Positions 29,322-36,711 of a DNA stretch of 64,000 bases are shown piece after piece. The stretch spans positions 1 through 64,000 of the forward strand of contig CAMZHX010000004.1 in NCBI GenBank assembly GCA_947307055.1, written 5' to 3'. The stretch is from an uncultured Selenomonadales bacterium (lineage in GTDB: Bacteria; Bacillota; Negativicutes; Selenomonadales; Selenomonadaceae). A program made the position numbers and the translations under genes. Within the stretch, counting starts at the first letter, position 1, and the number at the start of each line of letters is the position of its first letter. The notes below the pieces were generated by a model that saw only the letters and a list, made by a program, of their open reading frames with translations, did not search any database and had not been told where the DNA came from.

Positions 29322-29702
29322 ATGTCGCAAGAAAATTTGAGGAAGGAAAGTTGCCGCGACGAATTGCAATATATCGGGCTACGCATATCGTATTTTAGGA
29401 AAATGCAGAACATGACGCAGGCGCAACTCGCCGAGAAAGTTCATATCAGCAAAAATTATTTGTCGCACATAGAAAGTGGCTCGTCGAATAAGGCGGTGTC
29501 GTTGCCGCTACTGATAGAAATTTCAAAGGCGTTGGATATTCCGCTTTCGGTGCTCGTCGACCTGGAAGACTTCGACCAATCACGAGATAAAATTCGTCAG
29601 CAATTTGACGAGATAAAAATTATGTTCGAGGAAATGAAACAACTAAACGCCGACTTGGATAAAATGTTGGCGGAAATGGACAAGGCAAATCTTGAGCCGT
29701 GA
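29322..29702 (+). CDS. XRE-family transcriptional regulator
   Basis: 126 residues. A Cro/C1-type helix-turn-helix at about residues 17-70 (LRISYFRKMQNMTQAQLAEK and ISKNYLSHIESGSSNKAVSL) followed by a helical, probably coiled-coil tail (EIKIMFEEMKQLNADLDKML). GGAGGTGAGGAG precedes the ATG. It is monocistronic, divergent from ilvD and ended by a bidirectional terminator. Target genes unknown; ilvD or itself are candidates by position only. Confidence 0.85.
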   Translation: MSQENLRKESCRDELQYIGLRISYFRKMQNMTQAQLAEKVHISKNYLSHIESGSSNKAVSLPLLIEISKALDIPLSVLVDLEDFDQSRDKIRQQFDEIKIMFEEMKQLNADLDKMLAEMDKANLEP

Positions 29703-29711
29703 ATAAAAAAA

Positions 29712-29740
29712 TCCCGCACTGAACGCGGGAATTTATTTTG
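29712..29740. terminator. Bidirectional terminator between the XRE gene and the convergent secreted-protein gene
   Basis: TCCCGC-ACTGAAC-GCGGGA with a T-rich tail to the right (ATTTATTTTG) and an A run to the left that is a T run on the minus strand. Confidence 0.85.
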
Positions 29741-29754
29741 TTGAGCCTTGAAGA

Positions 29755-30363
29755 TTATTTATCGCGATGATGTTTCAAAGGGTGCGGCGTAATTTTTTTC
29801 AAGTCTACGCCAAAAGATTTTGCAACGTCCTCCCAAGTGTTGTTAATTTTGCGCTTGTCGAGGACGTCTTTAATATTTTTGCTCGCCGCGTTTGCAATGT
29901 TCCCGGCAATCATGATGTCGTGCGGGTTGTAGCCGTCCTTGAGCAAGCTCCTAAAAGTTTTAACGTCGGTCTTAGCTTGCGCGGCAAAATTTTCGTCGCG
30001 TTCCTGCTCGAAGAAATTTTTAACCTGCTCGCCGGTGATGCCCAATTTCTCAGCGACTTGCCGCCAATCAACTTTCATAGCCAACACGTCAGAAAAATTT
30101 TTCCCGCTGAGCTTAGCCAGAACTGCCGCGTATTTTACGTCCTCAATGTGCACGCCGTCATTTAATGCCGCTTCGACCTGCGCGGACTCAACGCCGTATT
30201 TTTCGGAAATATATTTAGCCCAGCCGCCGATATGTTCTGCTTCTTTTTCCTGCCAATTTTGTTCTTGGTCGGGCATTTCGGGCGGAGCCGCTAAGGCTTG
30301 CGAGCCCGTCAGGAACAATGCGCCGCTCAAAAGTCCCGCGATGATTTTTTTCTTGATGTTCAT
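29755..30363 (-). CDS. Exported protein of unknown function
   Basis: 202 residues with a signal peptide (MNIKKKIIAGLLSGALFLTG...ALAAPP, cleavage near residue 25). The mature part is helical and contains three similar segments of a helix-turn-helix-like shape: ISEKYGVESAQVEAALN, VAEKLGITGEQVKNFFEQ and VAKSFGVDLKKITP, each with a W or V then a G turn. Such repeats suggest a small helical-bundle binding module rather than an enzyme. Charged C-terminal tail KHHRDK. Convergent with the XRE gene. Function unknown. Confidence 0.72.
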   Translation of the reverse strand: MNIKKKIIAGLLSGALFLTGSQALAAPPEMPDQEQNWQEKEAEHIGGWAKYISEKYGVESAQVEAALNDGVHIEDVKYAAVLAKLSGKNFSDVLAMKVDWRQVAEKLGITGEQVKNFFEQERDENFAAQAKTDVKTFRSLLKDGYNPHDIMIAGNIANAASKNIKDVLDKRKINNTWEDVAKSFGVDLKKITPHPLKHHRDK

Positions 30364-30499
30364 AAGTTTTCACCTCGCTCGAAGTATAAAATAAATCGTC
30401 GGCTTTGTCTTTAGGGCGGGATTAAAATTTTGGAGCGCGGCAGGATTTTTTATCATGGCGCAGAAAATTTTCGGAAAAAGATTTTGGGAGTGACAGCTA

Positions 30500-30766
30500 A
30501 TGGATAAAAAGCAACTTGCGAAAATGGTTGCGGAAAAAATCGAGGCGGCCTTTCAAGCGAGCGACCATCCGAAAAAATTTTTCATCACGGAGAACGGGCG
30601 CGGCGTAGTCGACGGCGGCGACCTTTATAACGCGGTGCTCAAGGACGTTTTAGGCGTCGTGTCGGTTGCACTCGTTGATATTCTCGATGCGCTTATGGTT
30701 CCGGCTCCCGCCGCTACTCCTACTAAGGCCACCGAGAAACCCGCTAAAGCCTCAACAAAGAAATGA
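30500..30766 (+). CDS. Small hypothetical protein
   Basis: 88 residues. First part amphipathic (KKQLAKMVAEKIEAAFQAS) with a KKFFITENGRGVVDGGDLY segment; the C-terminal third is a low-complexity Ala/Pro/Thr/Lys tail (PAPAATPTKATEKPAKASTKK) like a nucleic-acid or surface-binding extension. TGGGAGTGA precedes ATG. A type A heptamer block begins 4 nt after the stop. Not recognised. Confidence 0.6.
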   Translation: MDKKQLAKMVAEKIEAAFQASDHPKKFFITENGRGVVDGGDLYNAVLKDVLGVVSVALVDILDALMVPAPAATPTKATEKPAKASTKK

Positions 30767-30770
30767 TTGC

Positions 30771-30844
30771 TAAGGGGAAAGGGAAATGGGAGAAGGGAAA
30801 AGTAGGGATAAGACTTTTCCCATTTCCCTTTTCCCTTCTCCCTT
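30771..30844. repeat. Type A heptamer repeat block
   Basis: GGGAAAG/GGGAAAT/GGGAGAA arm, AGTAGGGATAAGACTTTT centre (identical to the copy at 382-461) and a CCCATTT/CCCTTCT arm. Confidence 0.82.
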
Positions 30845-30897
30845 GCAAAGGAGGTTCTTCCTTGATTAAAGATTTTGTCGAGAGCACTCAATTTCCT

Positions 30898-30926
30898 TTG
30901 ACTAACTTAAAATTCTCTGCTAGAAT
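30898..30926 (+). promoter_or_regulatory. Sigma-A promoter of lysC
   Basis: TTGACT, 17-nt spacer, TAGAAT, 32 nt before the lysC start. Confidence 0.75.
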
Positions 30927-30958
30927 GATTTTAAACTGAAAGTTAGGAGGATTAAGAG

Positions 30959-32191
30959 ATGGCTCTCATTGTAAAAAAATTCGGCGGCTCTTCGGTTGCC
31001 ACCACCGATAAAATTTTGGCAGTGGCTCAAAGAATCCTCTCCGAAAAAAAACCCGATGATAAAATTGTCGTAGTGGTCTCGGCAATGGGCAAGACGACCG
31101 ACAGCTTAATCGCATTGGCCGGCGGCATCGATACCCAACCTTATAAAGCGGAATACCTGCGCGAACTCGATATGTTAATGACGACCGGCGAACAAGTTTC
31201 AATCGCGCTGTTGGCTATGGCGTTCAAAAAGTTGGGACAGCCTGCAATCTCTCTGACCGGCTCGCAAGTCGGCATGAGAACAAATTCCGTCCACACTAAA
31301 GGCAAAATTTTAGGAATAAAACCTAAGCGCGTTCACGACGAACTCAACAAAGGTCAAGTCGTCGTTGTTGCCGGCTTTCAAGGCGCAGATAAATTCGGCG
31401 ACCCCGTGACTTTAGGGCGCGGCGGTTCCGATACTTCAGCAGTCGCCCTAGCCGGTGCCCTCAAAGCTGACGAGTGCGAAATTTTTACCGACGTCGACGG
31501 CGTCTACTCCGCTGACCCGCGCATCGTCAAAGGCGCAAAAAAAATGAAAGAAATTACCTATTTCGAGATGTTGGAAATGGCTCGGCTCGGCGCAGGGGTT
31601 ATGCAACCGCGCTCGGTCGAAATGGGACAATACTTTAACATTCCGATTCATGTTCGCTCGACTTTTACCAAAGAGAAGGGCACGATTATCAGGGAGGATT
31701 ATACGGTGGAGGAAAAAGATTTTGAGATACGCGGCGTGGCTCACGATATGAAGGTTGCGAAAATTTCAGTTATCGGCGTGCCCAATAGCCCCGGCGTTGC
31801 GCATACGCTCTTCCAAGCTCTCGCCGATGTTAATATTGATGTCGATATGATTGTCCAGAGCATTCGCAATATCGACAGAAATATAAATGACATTGTCTTC
31901 ACGATTAACCTTAATGACCTGGCCGAAGCGAAAAAAATTATCGGCATCGCCAGCGAAAAAATAAATGCCGCGTCGGTTCTCGTAGAAGAGGATATGGCAA
32001 AAGTTTCAATCGTCGGCGCAGGCATGTTAGGCAGTCCGGGTATTGCGGCTCGCATGTTTGGCGCACTCGCTCGCGCTGATGTCAATATCGATATTATCAG
32101 CACGTCTGAAATTAGCGTTTCGTGCCTGGTTAAAGGATCGCAGGTTACGGAGGCAGTCAACAGCATTCATGATGAATTTTTCGCAGATTGA
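30959..32191 (+). CDS. lysC: Aspartate kinase
   Basis: 410 residues. N-terminal kinase domain with IVKKFGGSSVATTDK, the GRGGSDTSAVALAG nucleotide loop and FTDVDGVYSADPRIV, then two C-terminal ACT domains (about 265-405), the site of feedback control by lysine or threonine. It phosphorylates aspartate, the first step toward lysine, methionine, threonine and diaminopimelate. TTAGGAGG precedes the ATG and a good promoter lies at 30898-30926. No lysine riboswitch seen. The 3' end overlaps the next small gene. Confidence 0.95.
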   Translation: MALIVKKFGGSSVATTDKILAVAQRILSEKKPDDKIVVVVSAMGKTTDSLIALAGGIDTQPYKAEYLRELDMLMTTGEQVSIALLAMAFKKLGQPAISLTGSQVGMRTNSVHTKGKILGIKPKRVHDELNKGQVVVVAGFQGADKFGDPVTLGRGGSDTSAVALAGALKADECEIFTDVDGVYSADPRIVKGAKKMKEITYFEMLEMARLGAGVMQPRSVEMGQYFNIPIHVRSTFTKEKGTIIREDYTVEEKDFEIRGVAHDMKVAKISVIGVPNSPGVAHTLFQALADVNIDVDMIVQSIRNIDRNINDIVFTINLNDLAEAKKIIGIASEKINAASVLVEEDMAKVSIVGAGMLGSPGIAARMFGALARADVNIDIISTSEISVSCLVKGSQVTEAVNSIHDEFFAD

Positions 32192-32414
32192 ATCTGACAT
32201 TCGCAAGTTCAAAGATCTCGGCGTACTTCGCGGGCGTGCCGGCAATCGCGATATTGCCGCTTTGCAAAGAGCCTTCGCGCTGTTCGGGATTGAAACGGAA
32301 ATTTGCGGCGGCAACTTCAAATACAAAAATAACGGCGTCGAAGTCAGCGGCGATAATGCTTGGAGTTTGATTCTGAATCAGTACAGAGGCGGCTACCTGC
32401 CAACCACAAACTAA
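32169..32414 (+). CDS. Small hypothetical protein overlapping the lysC end
   Basis: 81 residues starting at one of two adjacent ATG codons (32169, 32172); GGAGG lies about 14 nt upstream inside lysC. It overlaps lysC by 23 nt in another frame, so translation may be coupled. The sequence has SQIESDIRKFKDLGVLRGRAG and ends YRGGYLPTTN; no domain recognised. An upstream extension of the frame to 32043 lies wholly in lysC and is rejected. Confidence 0.6.
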   Translation: MMNFSQIESDIRKFKDLGVLRGRAGNRDIAALQRAFALFGIETEICGGNFKYKNNGVEVSGDNAWSLILNQYRGGYLPTTN

Positions 32415-32438
32415 AATTTTTCGGACAGGTGAATCGTC

Positions 32439-33332
32439 ATGAAGATTTTCGATTGCTTTACATTTTTCAACGAGCTGGAAATTTTAGAACTCCGGCTCGC
32501 TAGTCTTTATGACGTGGTTGATAAATTCGTCATCGTCGAGGCGGATAAAACGCACGCCAACATTCCTAAGCCCTTCAACTTCTACGAACACCTTCGCGAC
32601 TTTGAAAAATATCTTCCGAAGATTCATTACATAATGGATAAATCTGTCGTAGCGTATAAGGGCGTGGGCGATTGGTCGATTGAAAATAATCAGCGCAATT
32701 CAATCATGAAGGGCTTGACCGATGCCGCGCCCGACGATTTGATTATAATTTCCGACGTTGACGAGATTCCGAACCCCGCGACGATTAGGACAATCCGCGA
32801 AAGTTTCACTGACAAAAGCAAGCACGTCGATTTTGTTGCCTTTTACGACACGACGCCTTACACGAAAAATAAATTGGTTGAATTTCATAGCGGCATGAGA
32901 GTGCCTAGCTTTTTAGATTTGAGCCCGCTCGGTTGCCGACAAAAATTTCATAGCTATTATTTTAATTGGGTATGTCGCGAAATTTCTTGGGAAGGTCCGG
33001 TTATCGGGAAGTTCAAACATATGGAGTCGCCGCAAGCTTTCAGGAATGTGCGCAGAAATTTGCCGCAGATTTTGGAAGGCGGTTGGCATTTCTCGAACAT
33101 GGGCGGCGTCGAAAAAGTTTTGGAGAAAATGGCGGCGGCGGTCGAATGCGTTGAGCTTTCCGCCGTCGATAAAAAATATCTCGACAAAAATTTTGTCCTT
33201 GAGGCTATGGCGAACGGGAAATATTTTCATACGCCCGCAAAGTTTGTACCGTGCGATGTCAGCGAAATAACTTTGCCCGCGCTCAACGACTTCCTAAAAA
33301 AATATCCGCACTTTGTCAGGGCGAAAACGTAA
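32439..33332 (+). CDS. Glycosyltransferase family 17-like protein
   Basis: 297 residues. The N-terminus KIFDCFTFFNELEILELRLA and VDKFVIVEADKTH, then IISDVDEIPNPATI with a DxD-like metal motif, are typical of GT17 (beta-1,4-N-acetylglucosaminyltransferase-related) proteins found in bacterial surface-glycan loci. No membrane segment. GGACAGGTGAATCGTC precedes the ATG. It follows the lysC unit in the same direction. Acceptor unknown; donor probably a nucleotide sugar. Confidence 0.82.
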   Translation: MKIFDCFTFFNELEILELRLASLYDVVDKFVIVEADKTHANIPKPFNFYEHLRDFEKYLPKIHYIMDKSVVAYKGVGDWSIENNQRNSIMKGLTDAAPDDLIIISDVDEIPNPATIRTIRESFTDKSKHVDFVAFYDTTPYTKNKLVEFHSGMRVPSFLDLSPLGCRQKFHSYYFNWVCREISWEGPVIGKFKHMESPQAFRNVRRNLPQILEGGWHFSNMGGVEKVLEKMAAAVECVELSAVDKKYLDKNFVLEAMANGKYFHTPAKFVPCDVSEITLPALNDFLKKYPHFVRAKT

Positions 33333-33358
33333 AATATTGTATACTTTCGCGGGCATAG

Positions 33359-33387
33359 TCGACTTTAAAAAGAATTTGTGATAGATT
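33359..33387 (+). promoter_or_regulatory. Possible promoter of the aminotransferase gene
   Basis: TCGACT, 17-nt spacer ending TGA, TAGATT. Weak -35 but extended -10. Confidence 0.35.
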
Positions 33388-33423
33388 GTGCGCGATAAAA
33401 ATCTTAACGGAGGCTTCTTGAAT

Positions 33424-34644
33424 ATGACAGCAACTCACGCGGCGGGCAGGAAATTAAAAGACGCTATCTTTGACGCAAACCAGGCTTGCAACGAGGCAAT
33501 AAAAATTCACGGCAAGGATAAAGTCACTAACGCGACAATCGGCGTAGTTTTGAACGAGGAGGGCAAACTTGCGACGCTCAACACCGTAGAAAAAGTTTTC
33601 CGCGAAATGGATATGTCGGAGCTTGTCGCCTACGCGCCGATTTCCGGACTGCCCGATTATCTCGACGCGGTTACCGATTTGACTTTCGCCGACAACAAGC
33701 CCGCAGGTTACTTCGGAGCGGTCGCGACGGCGGGCGGCACAGGCGCGATTCATCATGCGATTGCTAACTACGCTGAACGCGGTGACGCCGTTTTGACTTC
33801 CGATTGGCGTTGGGGCACCTACGATTTGATTTGCAACGAGACCGGCAAGCATCTTGAGGCGTTCAAACTTTTTGACGACGCGCTGAATTTTAATATAAAC
33901 GATTTCGCGGTTAAGGTCGACGCGCTTTTGAAGAAACAAAACTCTTTGCTCGTGATTATCAATACGCCCGCGCACAATCCGACCGGATACGCGCTCAGCT
34001 CTGAAGAATGGGATAAAGTTATCTCCGTCCTCAACGCGCAAGTTTCGACCGGTAAAAAAATTTCTTTGCTGGTCGACATTGCCTACATAGACTTTGCCGG
34101 CGAAAAAAATTCTACTCGCGCCTTCATGAAAAAATTCTCCGACTTGCCCGAAAACTTTTTCGTGATGATTTCGTTCAGCATGTCGAAGAGTTACACATTT
34201 TACGGGCAGAGGACGGGCGCGCTTATCGGCATTTCGTCGAGTCAAAAAATTATCGACGAGTTCAAAGACGTCAGCAAATATTCTTGCCGCGCTACGTGGT
34301 CGAATATCAATCGCGGGGCGCAAGCGTTGCTTGTCAAACTCAACGCCGATAAAGACCTTGCCGCGCACTACGAGTGGGAGCGCAATGAACTTTATCATAT
34401 GGTTCAACGCCGCGCAGATGTTTTCGTTGACGAGGCTAAGGCTTGCGGCTTGAGGATTGTTCCTTACAAGGGCGGATTTTTCATCGCGATACCTGCCGAC
34501 AATCCCGCCGCCGTCTGTCAGAAACTTCACGACGATTTAATTTTTGCCGTGCCGTTGAAGTTGGGAATAAGAGTTGCGGCTTGTTCGACTTCCTTTGAGA
34601 AAATGCACGGGCTCGCAGAAAAAATCTGTCGCGCCATGAAGTAA
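33424..34644 (+). CDS. PLP-dependent aminotransferase, class I/II
   Basis: 406 residues from ATG 33424 with CGGAGG 9 nt upstream. Fold type I features: GGTGAIHHAIANY (cofactor phosphate region), NTPAHNPTGYALS, LVDIAYIDFAG (Asp-x-x-Tyr) and the Schiff-base lysine in SFSMSKSYTFYGQRTGALIG. The arrangement, especially SKSxTFYGQRTGA, is like aromatic/aspartate-type aminotransferases. It converges on the sigma-54 cluster across a bidirectional terminator, so a metabolic link to that cluster is possible but not shown. Substrate uncertain. Confidence 0.87.
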   Translation: MTATHAAGRKLKDAIFDANQACNEAIKIHGKDKVTNATIGVVLNEEGKLATLNTVEKVFREMDMSELVAYAPISGLPDYLDAVTDLTFADNKPAGYFGAVATAGGTGAIHHAIANYAERGDAVLTSDWRWGTYDLICNETGKHLEAFKLFDDALNFNINDFAVKVDALLKKQNSLLVIINTPAHNPTGYALSSEEWDKVISVLNAQVSTGKKISLLVDIAYIDFAGEKNSTRAFMKKFSDLPENFFVMISFSMSKSYTFYGQRTGALIGISSSQKIIDEFKDVSKYSCRATWSNINRGAQALLVKLNADKDLAAHYEWERNELYHMVQRRADVFVDEAKACGLRIVPYKGGFFIAIPADNPAAVCQKLHDDLIFAVPLKLGIRVAACSTSFEKMHGLAEKICRAMK

Positions 34645-34665
34645 ATCATTAGCACATAAAAAAAT

Positions 34666-34690
34666 GCCCCGTCATGGGGCTAAATTTTTT
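34666..34690. terminator. Bidirectional terminator between the aminotransferase gene and the HpPgdA-like gene
   Basis: GCCCC-GTCAT-GGGGC with TAAATTTTTT on the right and AAAAAAATG on the left (a T run for the minus strand). Confidence 0.87.
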
Positions 34691-34749
34691 AAGGGGATAC
34701 AGGGTGGTTAATATGGATTCAGGATGGAGTTAATGTGGTTGTGGTGAGC

Positions 34750-35634
34750 TTATTTATTTTTCGGGAAGCGTTTGATGAACTCGTCAGCCATTTCGTTGAG
34801 AGTGCACCAGCGGACGCCCTCGAATTTATTGATGTGGTCGATTAGTTTTTGATGACAGCCTAAGCATTTAATTCTGCCGGAAACGTCAGGGTGAATAGTC
34901 ATTGGGAAGACGGCGAAGTCGTAATTTTCATACACGTAATCGAATGAATCAGCCCACATATCGAAAATATCGTGCGGATTGTAGAAGCCGAAGCTATTGG
35001 GCGATTTTTTCATGAACATAAGCGGCGGAATGTCATCTAAATCCCAGTTTGCAGGAATTTCGACAAGGTCAGTCTCCTCGCCGCGAATCAAAGGTTTCAT
35101 CCACGTTGACGCGGGTTTAGAGTAATCGATTTTGCTCCAAGTGTCGCCAATTCGGACGTAATAGGGCATGCAATCGTGGTGCATGAGCGAATGGTCGTAT
35201 TTAATGCCGTATTTCTTGAGGAGCTTATCAGTTACGTTGGAAAACTCCCACCAAGGCGCGACATAACCTGTGGGCGGCTTGCCGGTGAGTTCGGTGATAA
35301 GTTCGATACTTTTGACGAGAATATCTTCTTCCTGCTGAGGCGTCATAGCGAGGGGGTTTTCGTGGGAATAGCCGTGCGCGCCGATTTCGTGCCCGTCTGC
35401 GACAATCATTTTCATTTGTTCGGGGAAAGTCTCGATTGAGTGGCCAGGCGCGAACCAGGTAACTTTGATATTATTTTTCTTGAAGAGTTTGAGCAAGCGG
35501 GGAATGCCAACTTCACCGGCGAAAAGACCGCGAGAAATATCATCGGGGGAATCTTCGCCGCCGTAGGAGCCGAGCCAACCCGCGACAGCGTCAATATCGA
35601 CGCCGTAGCCGACCAAAATTTCTTTCTTAGCCAT
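34750..35634 (-). CDS. NodB-fold polysaccharide deacetylase/imidase-family hydrolase (HpPgdA-like)
   Basis: 294 residues, cytoplasmic (no signal peptide). The sequence matches, as I recall it, the Helicobacter PgdA (HP0310) type almost throughout: [63 protein letters not shown]. Metal ligands expected by homology are Asp15, His87 and His91. This subfamily differs from secreted peptidoglycan deacetylases and includes PuuE allantoinase and a Pseudomonas cyclic imidase, so ring-opening amide hydrolysis is plausible. It follows the nitrilase-family gene by 12 nt and shares its sigma-54 promoter. Confidence 0.85.
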   Translation of the reverse strand: MAKKEILVGYGVDIDAVAGWLGSYGGEDSPDDISRGLFAGEVGIPRLLKLFKKNNIKVTWFAPGHSIETFPEQMKMIVADGHEIGAHGYSHENPLAMTPQQEEDILVKSIELITELTGKPPTGYVAPWWEFSNVTDKLLKKYGIKYDHSLMHHDCMPYYVRIGDTWSKIDYSKPASTWMKPLIRGEETDLVEIPANWDLDDIPPLMFMKKSPNSFGFYNPHDIFDMWADSFDYVYENYDFAVFPMTIHPDVSGRIKCLGCHQKLIDHINKFEGVRWCTLNEMADEFIKRFPKNK

Positions 35635-35646
35635 GTTAATGCCCTC

Positions 35647-36444
35647 CTAAAAGTTTTTGTTATACAATTTCCAATTCAGGTCGCGGAGATAGGGTAAAGT
35701 GTTCCGCATTTTTTCAGTCGCGGACAAGTCAATTTCCGCAATAACAATCCGTTCCTCTTCGACGCCCGCCGCCGCTAAAATTGTAGCATCGGGCGCGACG
35801 ATTCTGCTCAAACCGCCGAAAATCGAATCGGAATCCTGTCCGCAACGATTACACGCGATAACGAAGGCTCCATTCTCCAAAGCGCGGCTTTTCGACGCAA
35901 TGTCCCAAGCGTAGTAGCGGGCTTTGCCGAATGCGGAAGGATAAATCAGAATATCCGCGCCCTTTTGAGTTTGAATCCGCGCAGGTTCGGGGAAGCCGAT
36001 TTCGTAGCAGATGAGAAGCCCGACGGTCGCGAAAGGCAATTTGATGACACCGATTGAATTGCCTTTGCCGAAACGGAATTTTTCGCCGTTCCAAAGGTGC
36101 ATTTTGCGCTGACGACCGATTAAACCTTCCGCGCCGACGATTATCGCCGTGTCGTAAATAATTTTATCCTCTCCCTTCTCAAGAATGGCCGCCGCGATGT
36201 AGACGTTAAATTTTTCGGCGAGCCGTTGCAAATGATTAGTAGTTTGTCCTGGAATTTCTTCGGCCAAGTCTCGGTCTTTGAGTTCGACGCGATAACCTGT
36301 GCTGAAGAGTTCGGGCAGGACGATGAGTTTTGCGCCTTGCGACGCGGCTTTGGCAATCAGGCTCGTGGCATGAGCGAGATTTTTTTCCTTATCGTAAGGA
36401 GTGCAGTCCATTTGAACGGACGCTGCGATAAATTTGTTCGCCAT
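35647..36444 (-). CDS. Nitrilase-superfamily amidase (carbon-nitrogen hydrolase)
   Basis: 265 residues from ATG 36444 (AGAGGCG upstream; the frame to 36477 is rejected). The catalytic triad is visible: Glu45 in LPELFSTGY, Lys114 in RKMHLW and Cys146 in LLICYEIGFPEPAR. Members hydrolyse C-N bonds of omega-amides, carbamoyl compounds or amides. First gene after a near-perfect sigma-54 promoter; the HpPgdA-like hydrolase follows. Together they look like a two-step ring-opening and amide-hydrolysis pathway releasing ammonia. Exact substrate unknown. Confidence 0.87.
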   Translation of the reverse strand: MANKFIAASVQMDCTPYDKEKNLAHATSLIAKAASQGAKLIVLPELFSTGYRVELKDRDLAEEIPGQTTNHLQRLAEKFNVYIAAAILEKGEDKIIYDTAIIVGAEGLIGRQRKMHLWNGEKFRFGKGNSIGVIKLPFATVGLLICYEIGFPEPARIQTQKGADILIYPSAFGKARYYAWDIASKSRALENGAFVIACNRCGQDSDSIFGGLSRIVAPDATILAAAGVEEERIVIAEIDLSATEKMRNTLPYLRDLNWKLYNKNF

Positions 36445-36485
36445 TTGATTCGCCTCTTTTCCTTTATGCCTTCGCACTTATAAAA

Positions 36486-36502
36486 AGCAAATCGCGTGCC
36501 AA
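36486..36502 (-). promoter_or_regulatory. Sigma-54 promoter of the amidase-deacetylase operon
   Basis: On the minus strand TTGGCACGCGATTTGCT: the -24 GG and -12 GC are exactly 10 nt apart, matching TTGGCAC-N4-TTGC. Predicted transcription start near 36475, about 30 nt before the amidase start. Confidence 0.88.
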
Positions 36503-36510
36503 GTGTGGTT

Positions 36511-36672
36511 TAAGGGGAAAGGGGAATGGGAAAAGGGAAAAGTATTTTAAACTTTTTCCTACTTCTCCCTTTTCCCTTCTCCCTAAATTAAGGGGAAAGG
36601 GAAACGGGAAATGGGAAAAGTGTTTTAAACTTTTTCCTACTTCTCCCTTTTCCCATCTCCCTTCTCCCTTTT
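36511..36672. repeat. Two type A heptamer blocks between the sigma-54 activator gene and the amidase promoter
   Basis: Two tandem copies, each a GGGAAAN arm, an AGTNTTTTAAACTTTTTCC centre and a CCCTTTT/CCCTTCT arm. They lie just upstream of the -24/-12 promoter, where activator sites would normally be. Confidence 0.82.
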
Positions 36673-36711
36673 TATGCGCAACGCCATATCCGATTATGCG
36701 ACGCCGAATAA

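Noticed and set aside
32043-32168. N-terminal extension of the small gene after lysC
   Set aside because: Lies entirely inside lysC and has no ribosome site; start at 32169/32172 fits better.
33454-34530. 358-residue minus-strand frame across the aminotransferase gene
   Set aside because: Antisense shadow of a clear PLP enzyme.
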